Source: Promethearchaeota archaeon (GTDB lineage Archaea; Asgardarchaeota; Lokiarchaeia; Sigynarchaeales; SOKP01). From it: a stretch of 15,508 bases of DNA. Position numbers and translations under genes: made by a program. The DNA lies in the NCBI GenBank assembly GCA_016839425.1, contig JAEOUI010000293.1, forward strand, positions 1 through 15,508, in the 5' to 3' direction. The notes beneath the pieces are model-generated. The model was not told the DNA's origin and searched no databases. It saw only the letters and a list, made by a program, of their open reading frames with translations. Shown here in pieces: positions 7,504-13,923 of the stretch; the stretch's first letter is position 1; every line of letters starts with the position of its first letter.

Positions 7504-8178
7504 ATGAACCTATTTGAATATAAAGAATTTTTAATAAGAAAAAAACAAGCTAAGGTCGAAGGGATATGTGGTCGCATCATACGAGGTAGAACTACAAAAG
7601 ATTTTGAGACACTAACCGACGATCCTGATCGTAAACTTGTCATGCTAATGGGTCCTGACGGTTTGGAAAAGTTATTAGGGAAAGAATCTTACGACATGCT
7701 CGTAAAGATTGGATACGAAAAAGATTACATTCAGAGAAAGCTAAACGAAGGTAATAAATTCAAACTCGTAATTTTCGAAGAGGGTGGAGAAGCAGATATT
7801 GCAACCTGGGATAATGTTATTAATTTAGTATCAAAAACCTATCCAAAAATTTCAAATAAATTGCATGATCACATTGAAAACTTGAAAAATACAAGCTTCG
7901 AGAGTATCGAAAACGAAGCAAAATTTGATTTTAGTGAAATTGATAAACTTGGAAAAGAAGATCAGAGATTTATGACCTACGAGCGGTATATTGAGAGTCC
8001 AAACTCCTTAGTTGCAGCTAGAGCGTTTTTATATTTTACCGTCCACCTTAGAGAACTTTTCTCGGGAGATGGATATACTTATACATCTGACGGAAAAAAA
8101 GGCCTCACGGAATACATCGTGCTTAATAGAAAAATTAGCGAACTCGGTCCGCATATAATGATAGATATTAACTTTTAA
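7504..8178 (+). CDS. Conserved-looking cytoplasmic protein of unknown function (224 residues)
   Basis: I do not recognise the family. The start is taken as ATG 7504 because a TATA box lies at leaderless spacing. An in-frame GTG at 7447 would add 19 residues and overlap the previous gene by 17 bases. Counting from 7504, the protein opens MNLFEYKEFLIRKKQAKVEG, continues with a strand-rich part (KLVMLMGPDG, then FKLVIFEEGGEADIATWDNV), an acidic helical middle, and an ordered end with RFMTYERYIESPNSLVAARAFLYFTVHL and a GDGYTYTSDGKKGLTEYI stretch. It has no cysteine-pair, P-loop, signal peptide or transmembrane helix. The glycine- and aspartate-rich loops look like the surface of an alpha/beta enzyme, but no catalytic motif can be named. 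It lies between the small basic protein and the CooC-type ATPase and has no evident link to either. Confidence 0.75.
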   Translation: MNLFEYKEFLIRKKQAKVEGICGRIIRGRTTKDFETLTDDPDRKLVMLMGPDGLEKLLGKESYDMLVKIGYEKDYIQRKLNEGNKFKLVIFEEGGEADIATWDNVINLVSKTYPKISNKLHDHIENLKNTSFESIENEAKFDFSEIDKLGKEDQRFMTYERYIESPNSLVAARAFLYFTVHLRELFSGDGYTYTSDGKKGLTEYIVLNRKISELGPHIMIDINF

Positions 8179-8244
8179 CGAACCTATAGATAATTTTATC
8201 ATTTTTGATCACTCATTCAGTTTATCATCGTTTCTTCTTTTAGA

Positions 8245-8260
8245 TTTTTATATTTTTAAA
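8245..8260 (+). promoter_or_regulatory. Candidate TATA region of the CooC-type ATPase gene
   Basis: TTTTTATATTTTTAAA lies about 45-55 bases before the ATG and predicts a leader of roughly 20 bases. A nearer TTATAAAC (8287-8294) is too close to the ATG to be the TATA box of this start codon. Confidence 0.3.
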
Positions 8261-8300
8261 GTAGAAAATTTAAGTTATTTCCCCTTATTATAAACATACT

Positions 8301-9104
8301 ATGAAAATAGCTGTTTCTGGAAAGGGTGGTGTGGGAAAGACTTCGATTGCCGGATCGCTTGCTCGATTGTTTGCGAAGGATGGATTTAAAGTTTTAGCGA
8401 TCGATAACGATTCGGCCATGAACTTGAGCTATACTTTAGGAATTGCTCCAGAAATCAAGAAAAAACTCGTGCCCATATCGGAAATGAAAGATCTTGTCAA
8501 CGAACGAGTCAATGTTCCAGGAGCCCCTTCTGGAGTATATAACATCACGCCTGAAGTATCTGATATACCCGACAAGTACAAGGTCGAAGGTCCCGATGGT
8601 TTGCAACTTCTCGTACTAGGAAGCATCGAAGAACCTGCGACCGGTTGTCTCTGCCCTCAAAACGCGCTAATACGCACGCTCTTATATAACCTCTTCATCA
8701 AGCGAGACGAGGTGGTCGTGGTAGACTTTGAAGCTGGACTTGAACACCTGGGTAGAGGCACGGCCAAGGGAATAGATGTCATGCTCGTTATTACAGAACC
8801 ATCGCAAAAATCGCTAGACCTTTGTATCAAGATCATAGACTTATCAAAAAAGATGGGTATCGTTAATATTTATTTGATCGCAAATAAAATAACAAGTGAA
8901 GATCAATTAACAATAATAAATAAGAGAATTAAAGACTGGGAAGTCCCTCTTTATCACTCAATTCCATTTGACTCTAGTATAGGAGAAGCAGACTTGAGTG
9001 GAAATTCTCCCTTAGATTATAGTCCAAACTCAAAAGCAATGCTTGCTGTCAAAGGACTCTATTCTAAGCTCAAGGATTTAAAAAGAGACTTATTTGATAT
9101 TTAA
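8301..9104 (+). CDS. cooC: CooC-type CO dehydrogenase maturation ATPase
   Basis: This 267-residue cytoplasmic ATPase belongs to the MinD/NifH group. CooC dimers use ATP to help insert nickel into the C-cluster of carbon monoxide dehydrogenase. The deviant Walker A, GKGGVGKT (7-14), carries the signature lysine K8. The switch region is AIDNDSAMNL (33-42). The CxC motif that distinguishes CooC, and binds nickel or zinc across the dimer, is at 116-118 in GCLCPQNALIR. The Walker B strand is VVVVDFEAGLEHLGRGT (138-154), typical of CooC. The ANK of the nucleotide-base pocket is at 194-196. Length fits the family (about 250-270). It appears monocistronic here. No CO dehydrogenase gene lies in the window, so its partner must be elsewhere. 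Other MinD-like ATPases lack the CxC motif, which makes this call firm. Confidence 0.92.
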   Translation: MKIAVSGKGGVGKTSIAGSLARLFAKDGFKVLAIDNDSAMNLSYTLGIAPEIKKKLVPISEMKDLVNERVNVPGAPSGVYNITPEVSDIPDKYKVEGPDGLQLLVLGSIEEPATGCLCPQNALIRTLLYNLFIKRDEVVVVDFEAGLEHLGRGTAKGIDVMLVITEPSQKSLDLCIKIIDLSKKMGIVNIYLIANKITSEDQLTIINKRIKDWEVPLYHSIPFDSSIGEADLSGNSPLDYSPNSKAMLAVKGLYSKLKDLKRDLFDI

Positions 9105-9108
9105 TCTA

Positions 9109-9166
9109 AAATAATCTTATTTTATTTCCAAATTCACATGCTCTCCTTTTAAAAACTTTTTTTATC
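9109..9166 (+). terminator. T-rich terminator region after the CooC gene
   Basis: Two T-rich tracts (9109-9126 and 9146-9166, the second with seven consecutive T) follow the stop codon. No gene is seen between 9105 and 9245. Confidence 0.35.
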
Positions 9167-9260
9167 AATTGAAGATTGGTCTACATATCTTTTTTCAATA
9201 GAGAATCGTGATTTTAACTAATTAATAAGAAAAAGAGTTGATCTTTTGGATCAGGAAGAA

Positions 9261-9803
9261 ATGTCTGAAAAATTTATTCTAATTCATGAAAAGAAAAAGA
9301 AAATATCCCATATACCTAATCTTCTAAGCGTTTTTAGAATACTTACTTCTCCTTTACTTTTTTTTTTCATTATTTTTGGATCAATCGGTACTACCACGGC
9401 ACTATTTATAGTAGACATGGTATCTGACGCAATGGATGGTTATATAGCCCGAAAGTTTGGATTCTGTTCAATTTTAGGGAGTTATCTTGATATAATAGGT
9501 GATTTTTTATCAATATTTTCGATTTTAATAGGCTTTACTCTTATCGGAATATATCCCATTTGGATAATTATTACTGTTCTCGTAATTTTTCTACAATTTT
9601 TAGCAACATCTAAATATAAAGAGTTAGTTTATGATCCAATTGGAAAATATTATGGTTCCTTTCTATTTGTCATTTTAATGATCAGTCTAATTGATGTTAG
9701 GGGCTATTTAATCGTTCAAATTATATTATTTTTTATTGGTTTTACGACTATCTCTGTTGTAAGCCGTATTTTCGCTCTTTTTAATTTGAACAAGAAAAAT
9801 TAA
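9261..9803 (+). CDS. CDP-alcohol phosphatidyltransferase family membrane protein
   Basis: The product is 180 residues from ATG 9261; an in-frame TTG at 9246 would add five residues. It belongs to the CDP-alcohol phosphatidyltransferases, which join a CDP-activated lipid to an alcohol head group (glycerol phosphate, inositol phosphate or serine) or the converse, in the membrane. The complete signature is visible with exact spacing: D-x2-D-G-x2-A-R-x8-G-x3-D-x3-D, running from SDAMDGYIAR to the D in DIIGD. Counting from ATG 9261, the four aspartates are D56, D59, D77 and D81. About five or six hydrophobic helices surround it, and the N-terminus is short and basic (HEKKKKISHIPNLLSVFRI). In archaea such enzymes make archaetidyl-glycerol, -inositol or -serine; the head group here cannot be told. 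AGGA (9253-9256) lies closely before the ATG and supports that start. Confidence 0.9.
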   Translation: MSEKFILIHEKKKKISHIPNLLSVFRILTSPLLFFFIIFGSIGTTTALFIVDMVSDAMDGYIARKFGFCSILGSYLDIIGDFLSIFSILIGFTLIGIYPIWIIITVLVIFLQFLATSKYKELVYDPIGKYYGSFLFVILMISLIDVRGYLIVQIILFFIGFTTISVVSRIFALFNLNKKN

Positions 9804-9810
9804 GATGTTA

Positions 9811-9830
9811 TTAAAACAAAATTAAAAAAA
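9811..9830 (-). terminator. T-rich terminator of hypC (minus strand)
   Basis: Between the convergent phosphatidyltransferase and hypC genes the minus strand reads a T run of seven followed by further T-rich sequence, starting about 10 bases after the hypC stop. The gap is only 36 bases, so transcripts from both strands must end here. Confidence 0.4.
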
Positions 9831-9839
9831 TCGATCCAT

Positions 9840-10088
9840 TTATAGCATATCAACAAGATCCAAGTCTTGATCGTCTGCGATCTCCTTCCATTGGTCAATT
9901 GCTTCGAGAGCTTCTTGTTCGTTCATCTGTTCTATTGCGTAACCTGCATGAATGATGACATATTTCCCAATTTCAGGATTTTGAATTAGAGCGATGACGA
10001 CCTCCTGCTTTATACCATCAAAATCAACTAATGCTGTTTTTTTTTCCTGATTTATTTCAAGAATTTTTCCTGGAATTGCAAGACACAT
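9840..10088 (-). CDS. hypC: [NiFe]-hydrogenase maturation chaperone HypC/HybG
   Basis: The product is 82 residues, the usual size. HypC works with HypD to carry the Fe(CN)2CO unit and deliver it to the large subunit of [NiFe] hydrogenases. The defining N-terminus MCLAIPGKI is intact, with the essential Cys2 exposed after methionine removal. GKYVIIHAGYAIE (41-53) is the second conserved block, with H47 corresponding to the conserved histidine. Residues 54-82 form an acidic tail helix common in the family. The start is certain because Cys2 must follow the initiator methionine. The gene stands alone, with none of hypA, hypB, hypD, hypE, hypF or hydrogenase subunits in the window. Confidence 0.96.
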   Translation of the reverse strand: MCLAIPGKILEINQEKKTALVDFDGIKQEVVIALIQNPEIGKYVIIHAGYAIEQMNEQEALEAIDQWKEIADDQDLDLVDML

Positions 10089-10111
10089 GTTAAACTAACT
10101 TAAGATAATTC

Positions 10112-10125
10112 CTATACTTATAGTA
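10112..10125 (-). promoter_or_regulatory. TATA box of hypC
   Basis: The minus strand reads TACTATAAGTATAG, about 25-37 bases before the hypC ATG, which predicts a leader of only a few bases. The element is nearly palindromic (CTATAAGTATAG), so a bound regulator is conceivable. Confidence 0.4.
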
Positions 10126-10152
10126 AATATTGAATGCAATTAAAATTATTGA

Positions 10153-10179
10153 TTGAATTTTTTATCCAGAAAAATTCAA
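10153..10179 (-). terminator. Inverted repeat overlapping the stop codon of the 282-residue gene
   Basis: A perfect 10-base inverted repeat, TTGAATTTTT (10153-10162) and AAAAATTCAA (10170-10179), with a 7-base loop, overlaps the TGA stop (10176-10178). On the minus strand it would form a hairpin at the very 3' end of the message, rich in A and T. It may act as a transcript-end or RNA-stabilising element. Confidence 0.4.
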
Positions 10180-11024
10180 GGTGAATAATAATCAATGATG
10201 TCATCTAAAGAGGAGCATATAGAACTTTTAGAAAGGAATTCAACCTTTTCTTTTAGACTTTTTAATTCTTTTAAAAGATGATCATATGCAGAGGAAAATT
10301 CGGGAATTCTTAATAAGAAATCGTTTGTTTTTGATATGAGCGATTTCATTTCGTACGCTTCAAGATCTATATCCTCGCGTCCATCAAGCCCAGCGACATT
10401 ATTAACTAAATTTTTAAGTGTTTCCTTGAGGTTCCCTGAAAACCACGATCCAATCGAATAAAAAGGATGATTAGACCCTTTTGAAATGTTCTGTTTTAAT
10501 TCAAGATATTTATTTACAGTTATTATTGATCTTAAATTCTTATATAATCTAGAAGAAGTCCAGTAATATACTTTTGAAGTAATATCGTGATTCTCGCACC
10601 TAAATGAAATTGTTAATTTATTGTTGTTTTCAAATTTTCCAAACGGGACGATTATGAAATCTACATTAAAACCCTCTTCCCAGCTATTTTCCGCATACAA
10701 GTGATTAAACGAATGGATTCGATCACTTGAATGCTTGAATACATCGAACCGAATTTTATTCCTGGAGGGATTATAGATGTAGAAGATCATTCCTTTAAAA
10801 CCAATTAATCCTAACTCAAGAGAAAAATGATTATATTTCAAATTTTTATTTTTATTTTTAGAGAGATCTAAAAACACGACTTCTGAAGGAGTATTTTTTA
10901 TATTCTTAATTGCGATTTTTGAATCTTGTTTTTTTTCGAAAATTGCCCGTACTAAAAAATGCGAGAAATTCACGAGAAATTGAGAAAACCACGGTGGATC
11001 GTCTTCCAACTGATACGGAAACAT
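10176..11024 (-). CDS. Unrecognised protein, beta-rich N-part and helical C-part (282 residues)
   Basis: I do not recognise this protein. It opens MFPYQLEDDPPWFSQFLVNF. Residues about 35-150 look like alternating strands of a beta-sandwich (SEVVFLDL, FSLELGLIGFKGMIFYIYN, VDFIIVPFGKF, KLTISFRCEN). Residues about 155-200 hold a mixed linker (KVYYWTSSRLYKNLRSII, HPFYSIGSWFSGN), and residues 203-282 are amphipathic helices with a short coiled coil (LLKELKSLKEKVEFL). No signal peptide, membrane segment or metal motif is visible. AGAGGA lies 6 bases before the ATG, a good Shine-Dalgarno sequence that fixes the start, with a TATA-like element around 11051-11060. It lies downstream of a longin-like gene on the same strand, 155 bases away, so it may belong to the same lineage-specific set. 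Function unknown. Confidence 0.75.
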   Translation of the reverse strand: MFPYQLEDDPPWFSQFLVNFSHFLVRAIFEKKQDSKIAIKNIKNTPSEVVFLDLSKNKNKNLKYNHFSLELGLIGFKGMIFYIYNPSRNKIRFDVFKHSSDRIHSFNHLYAENSWEEGFNVDFIIVPFGKFENNNKLTISFRCENHDITSKVYYWTSSRLYKNLRSIITVNKYLELKQNISKGSNHPFYSIGSWFSGNLKETLKNLVNNVAGLDGREDIDLEAYEMKSLISKTNDFLLRIPEFSSAYDHLLKELKSLKEKVEFLSKSSICSSLDDIIDYYSP

Positions 11025-11030
11025 AAGAAT

Positions 11031-11060
11031 TCCTCTTTTTATCGTTCGAAAACTATAATA
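11031..11060 (-). promoter_or_regulatory. Shine-Dalgarno and TATA-like element of the 282-residue gene
   Basis: Minus-strand GAGGA (11031-11035) sits 6 bases before the ATG, and TATTATAGTT (11051-11060) is TATA-like. The predicted initiation point falls almost on the Shine-Dalgarno sequence, so the true TATA box may lie further upstream. Confidence 0.35.
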
Positions 11061-11179
11061 GGTTTAGTGTTAATTGGATTTGTGATGAGATACAAAATAA
11101 AAAATTATATTCATCTATTTATGTCTTTACATTTGTGTAAAAGTGAATTATAAAATTACTATTCCTAAACCGAAGAATT

Positions 11180-11668
11180 TTAATTTGAGTTTTTTAGAGG
11201 TTTAAGGGATCTAGTCATTATTGAATAGACGCATTCGCAATGTTCGGATTTATCGCATTCAGGACAAGAACTTAATATATCTTCGTCGGATATTTCTAAA
11301 ATATCGTTTAAATCCTTCTGAAATCTTTCAAATAAAGATGTAGTATTATAGTTATCTTGTAAATGAACTTGGAAATTCTTCAAAAATGTATGGAGCGAAA
11401 TATCCAATTTTTTCTTGTATAAGGAAATATCGTCGTCAATGTCAATTATAAATGATATTATGATGGGATTTTTTTCGAAAATCAATATTCTCAAGTTACT
11501 CATTTCGATAGTTCTCACGCCTTCTTGACCGATATTCTTTGAAAACAAGTCTATAGCTTGAACGAAACATCCAACTAATTCTTTGCCTTCTTCGATTTGA
11601 TCGCAAAAATGATCGTATACTGTTGAAAAGAGAGTTATTCCACTTCCAAGATGTATTACAGAAACCAT
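11180..11668 (-). CDS. Longin/roadblock-like Asgard protein with C-terminal four-cysteine knuckle
   Basis: The product is 162 residues from ATG 11668; an in-frame GTG at 11686 would add six. The start is chosen because a TATA box lies 26 bases upstream and the first strand of the fold begins at once. The N-part follows the pattern of the longin-like sensor domains common in Asgard archaea: strand-turn-strand VSVIHLGSGITLFSTVYD, helix ELVGCFVQAIDLFSKNIG, then strands TIEMSNLRILIFE and IIISFIIDIDDD, and a helix LDISLHTFLKNFQ. Such domains usually pair with small GTPases or with each other. Near the C-terminus is a compact cysteine cluster, CPEC-x5-CEC (C135, C138, C144, C146 counting from ATG 11668), fit to bind zinc. 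No membrane segment is present. The fold assignment is by pattern only, and the partner is unknown. Confidence 0.7.
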   Translation of the reverse strand: MVSVIHLGSGITLFSTVYDHFCDQIEEGKELVGCFVQAIDLFSKNIGQEGVRTIEMSNLRILIFEKNPIIISFIIDIDDDISLYKKKLDISLHTFLKNFQVHLQDNYNTTSLFERFQKDLNDILEISDEDILSSCPECDKSEHCECVYSIMTRSLKPLKNSN

Positions 11669-11688
11669 TTTTATCGTTAAAACCACCC

Positions 11689-11699
11689 TTTTTAAAAAT
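11689..11699 (-). promoter_or_regulatory. TATA box of the longin-like gene (leaderless)
   Basis: Minus-strand ATTTTTAAAAA is centred 26 bases before the ATG at 11668. This predicts a leaderless transcript and supports that ATG over the GTG at 11686. Confidence 0.45.
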
Positions 11700-11815
11700 T
11701 AAAGGAATTTTTTTTGTTTTTTCAATATGATTAAGAGTATTAAAGAACGCTAAAAAGAATACAAGCAAATATAAGTTAAAGTTTTTGATTTTAAAATAAG
11801 AATGAATGTACTTAT

Positions 11816-12040
11816 TTAAGTATATGAAAACAAGAACACATTATTATCCAAAGTGAATCTTGAAATTATTGGGGGATCGTTGGTCATGATAGGGATTAGC
11901 TTACTATTTCCAATAGGAGATTTAATCACTAAATCGATTTCTTCTAGATAATAATTATCGTAAATAACCTGATTATTTTTATCATAATCTATATAAAACT
12001 TAATGGATATATGTTTCTTTCTTGATACTTGTTTTAACAA
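11816..12040 (-). CDS. Possible small protein or gene remnant (74 codons)
   Basis: An open frame begins with TTG (12038-12040) and has no internal ATG until residue 52. The translation is strand-like: HISIKFYIDYD, DNYYLEEIDLVIKSP, LIPIMTNDPPIISRFTLD, NNVFLFSYT. It looks more like a folded beta domain than chance translation of AT-rich DNA. A TATA-like CATAAAAAAAT (about 12065-12075) lies at a fair distance upstream on the minus strand. I do not recognise it, and it could be the end of a decayed larger gene. The call is doubtful. Confidence 0.35.
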   Translation of the reverse strand: MLKQVSRKKHISIKFYIDYDKNNQVIYDNYYLEEIDLVIKSPIGNSKLIPIMTNDPPIISRFTLDNNVFLFSYT

Positions 12041-12321
12041 TTTAATAACCTTAATGTTTAGAAGATTTTTTTATGAAATGATGCTAATCAAGCATTTTAA
12101 AAGTTCCGACTATAAAAAATAAAATTTATTCATAATATATGATAAATAAGTAAATTAATTATCTTTTTAAGATTTGAAAGAGTTTTAAGAATTCTAAAAA
12201 ATCGAATTATTCACAAAAGTTCAACTTGTTTAACCTTATAGTAATCCTTTTTATGGAATAAAAGTTTATATATAGGTCCATTTATACCATATTTATATAA
12301 TTTAAAAAAGAGCGTTCAAGA
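12041..12321. promoter_or_regulatory. Gene-free AT-rich stretch with two TATA boxes for the membrane-protein gene
   Basis: No ORF is supported in these 281 bases. At the right end are two TATA-like boxes on the plus strand, GTTTATATATAG (12264-12275) and ATTTATATAA (12291-12300). The second is centred 26 bases before the ATG at 12322 and would give a leaderless transcript. The first would give a leader of about 25 bases. Confidence 0.4.
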
Positions 12322-13146
12322 ATGAAAATTTCAGATAAAATCCTCAAAATTTGTTATGCAACGAGCCTCATAATCGTTATAATCATGACTATAATTTGGA
12401 TCTCGAATTTTCCTTTCTCGAAAGAACAAGTGTTTGAAGCGTCATTATTTCAAACCATCGTATTAATCACGGTTTTAACCATTGGCACAATACTCCTTTT
12501 TTATTTAAGCACCATTTATAAAACTTCTACGACTGTCGGCAAAGTTTGGCTTTGTTTGGGTCTTGGCTTGCTTTTTTGGACAATTGGAGAAATAATGTTT
12601 AGTTATTACGAACTGTTTACAGATATTGAACCCTTTCCTAGCATGTCTGACTTCTTTTACCTCAGTGCTTACATTCTCCTATCAGCAGGTTTGATAGTAC
12701 AAATGCATTTGACGAAGATTAAACTTACGCTTTTGGAAAAATCGATAATAGCAGTGATTTTTCTCGTTATCACGATAATTGTAGTGATTACTGTCATCGT
12801 TTTGCCGTTCCAAGAAGTGGGGCCAATTCCAGATTCAGAGATATTTTCCTATTTTGTCGCCGCGCTTTATCCTATTTTCGATCTTGTCTTGATTTTATGC
12901 GTTCTCATAGTTTTTGCCAAGATTCACAGGGGAAAAATTAATATCGCTTGGGTGATTCTATTAATTGGATTTTCTCTTTCAACCATTGCAGACATTATTT
13001 TTAATTGGTCCGCAAGCGTAGGCAGTATTGATTTATTGTTTCAACCATACGACCTCATCTATTTCATGAGTTATATTGCTATCATAAACGGTGCCCTGTG
13101 TTTGTTAAACATCATGACGAAAACATTTGAAACTTCAAATCAATAA
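12322..13146 (+). CDS. Eight-helix membrane protein, putative sensory module
   Basis: The product is 274 residues with about eight transmembrane helices (roughly 8-28, 40-62, 75-95, 108-127, 138-162, 174-198, 207-228, 243-265) and almost no soluble part. The segment WTIGEIMFSYYE...PFPSMSDFFYLSAY (86-117) resembles the 'PfPSiaDxfYLxxY' signature of membrane-embedded sensor domains that precede GGDEF or kinase domains in bacteria and archaea; here no output domain is attached. The second half repeats the theme (IADIIFNW...QPYDLIYFMSYI, 222-252), so the protein seems to be a 4+4 internal duplication. Polar residues conserved between halves (E90/D224, D110/D244, Y113/Y247) could line a ligand site. 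The next gene, a soluble longin-like protein, overlaps its 3' end by 20 bases, suggesting coupled translation and a joint function. The sensory role is inferred. Confidence 0.75.
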   Translation: MKISDKILKICYATSLIIVIIMTIIWISNFPFSKEQVFEASLFQTIVLITVLTIGTILLFYLSTIYKTSTTVGKVWLCLGLGLLFWTIGEIMFSYYELFTDIEPFPSMSDFFYLSAYILLSAGLIVQMHLTKIKLTLLEKSIIAVIFLVITIIVVITVIVLPFQEVGPIPDSEIFSYFVAALYPIFDLVLILCVLIVFAKIHRGKINIAWVILLIGFSLSTIADIIFNWSASVGSIDLLFQPYDLIYFMSYIAIINGALCLLNIMTKTFETSNQ

Positions 13147-13843
13147 ACCATACAAGGGTGATCTTCTGGTATTAAACGGGCTCATCATTATTGACGAATC
13201 TGGATTGACACTTTATTGCAACACGATTGGTCTTAAAGGCTTTAATCTTGATCCTTTTTTAATTGGTGGATTTCTCACAGCAGTTCAAACTTTCGCCAAA
13301 GAATTCGACCCGAACAAAAAATCTTACATAAGAGAAATGTCAATGCAGGACAATAAATTCCTGTATCGAAAAATTGAGAATTATAATTTCGTAGGAATCG
13401 TAGACAAAAAATCTAGCTTGAAAACCTCTGAAACCATTCTAGAATACATGATATGGTGTTTCTTGTCCTTAAACCGAAAATATCTCAAGGATAAAAACGA
13501 ATTAGTCGACCTTGCCGAGTTGGGAAACTTTGATGACTGTTTCCTCCAGCACAGGTCATCCAAGGAAAAAGATCTCCATAAATGGCTCCAATCAATCAAT
13601 TCTTCCTACTTGCAAGAACTTCTAAATCAATTTACGAATTATTTTCCTATTTCAGAAATCATCAAGATTGACCCAAAAAATCTTCAAGTTATTGGAAAGA
13701 AAATTATTTGGGTAAATTTAAGGATTAGACTTGAAGATGAAGAGAAAATTGTAAATAAACTTAAAGATAGAGCGACTCTAATTTATGGAGCAGATTTATT
13801 TAAAAATATAGATAGAGAAGTCCGGTTAAAGCTGACTAAGTAG
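13127..13843 (+). CDS. Longin/roadblock-like cytoplasmic protein coupled to the membrane protein
   Basis: The product is 238 residues from TTG 13127, the only plausible initiator before the domain begins. Residues 14-120 show the longin-like pattern frequent in Asgard archaea: LLVLNGLIIIDESGLTLYCN (strand-turn-strand), FLIGGFLTAVQTFAKEF (helix), YIREMSMQDNKFLYRKI and YNFVGIVDKKSS (strands), then a long helix ETILEYMIWCFLSLNRKYL. Residues 125-238 are a charged, mainly helical C-terminal part of unknown fold, with a possible small sheet (IIWVNLRIRLEDEEKIVNKL). The protein has no membrane segment. Its start lies 20 bases inside the end of the eight-helix membrane protein gene in another frame, so the two are almost certainly one operon and probably translationally coupled. 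By analogy with other longin domains it may bind a partner such as a GTPase. That is inference. Confidence 0.7.
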   Translation: MKLQINKPYKGDLLVLNGLIIIDESGLTLYCNTIGLKGFNLDPFLIGGFLTAVQTFAKEFDPNKKSYIREMSMQDNKFLYRKIENYNFVGIVDKKSSLKTSETILEYMIWCFLSLNRKYLKDKNELVDLAELGNFDDCFLQHRSSKEKDLHKWLQSINSSYLQELLNQFTNYFPISEIIKIDPKNLQVIGKKIIWVNLRIRLEDEEKIVNKLKDRATLIYGADLFKNIDREVRLKLTK

Positions 13844-13923
13844 TAAATCAATGCTTATTTAATAACAAATGATTCTATTTAATATTTTTACCAATTTTTT
13901 CTTCATTAAATAATAACTTTTAG

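Noticed and set aside
11126..11141. Small inverted repeat TTTACA-TTTG-TGTAAA between the longin-like and 282-residue genes
   Set aside because: Six-base arms in such AT-rich DNA occur easily by chance, and no T tract or promoter element lies at a telling distance.
10959..11153. Plus-strand 64-codon frame opposite the start of the 282-residue gene
   Set aside because: Its first third is antisense to a gene with a good Shine-Dalgarno start, the rest is low-complexity AT-rich sequence, and it has no promoter or ribosome-binding site of its own.
11496..11768. Minus-strand 90-codon frame overlapping the longin-like gene
   Set aside because: It shares DNA with the longin-like gene in another frame, its translation is a run of arginine- and serine-rich chance sequence, and the longin-like frame has a clear fold pattern and promoter.
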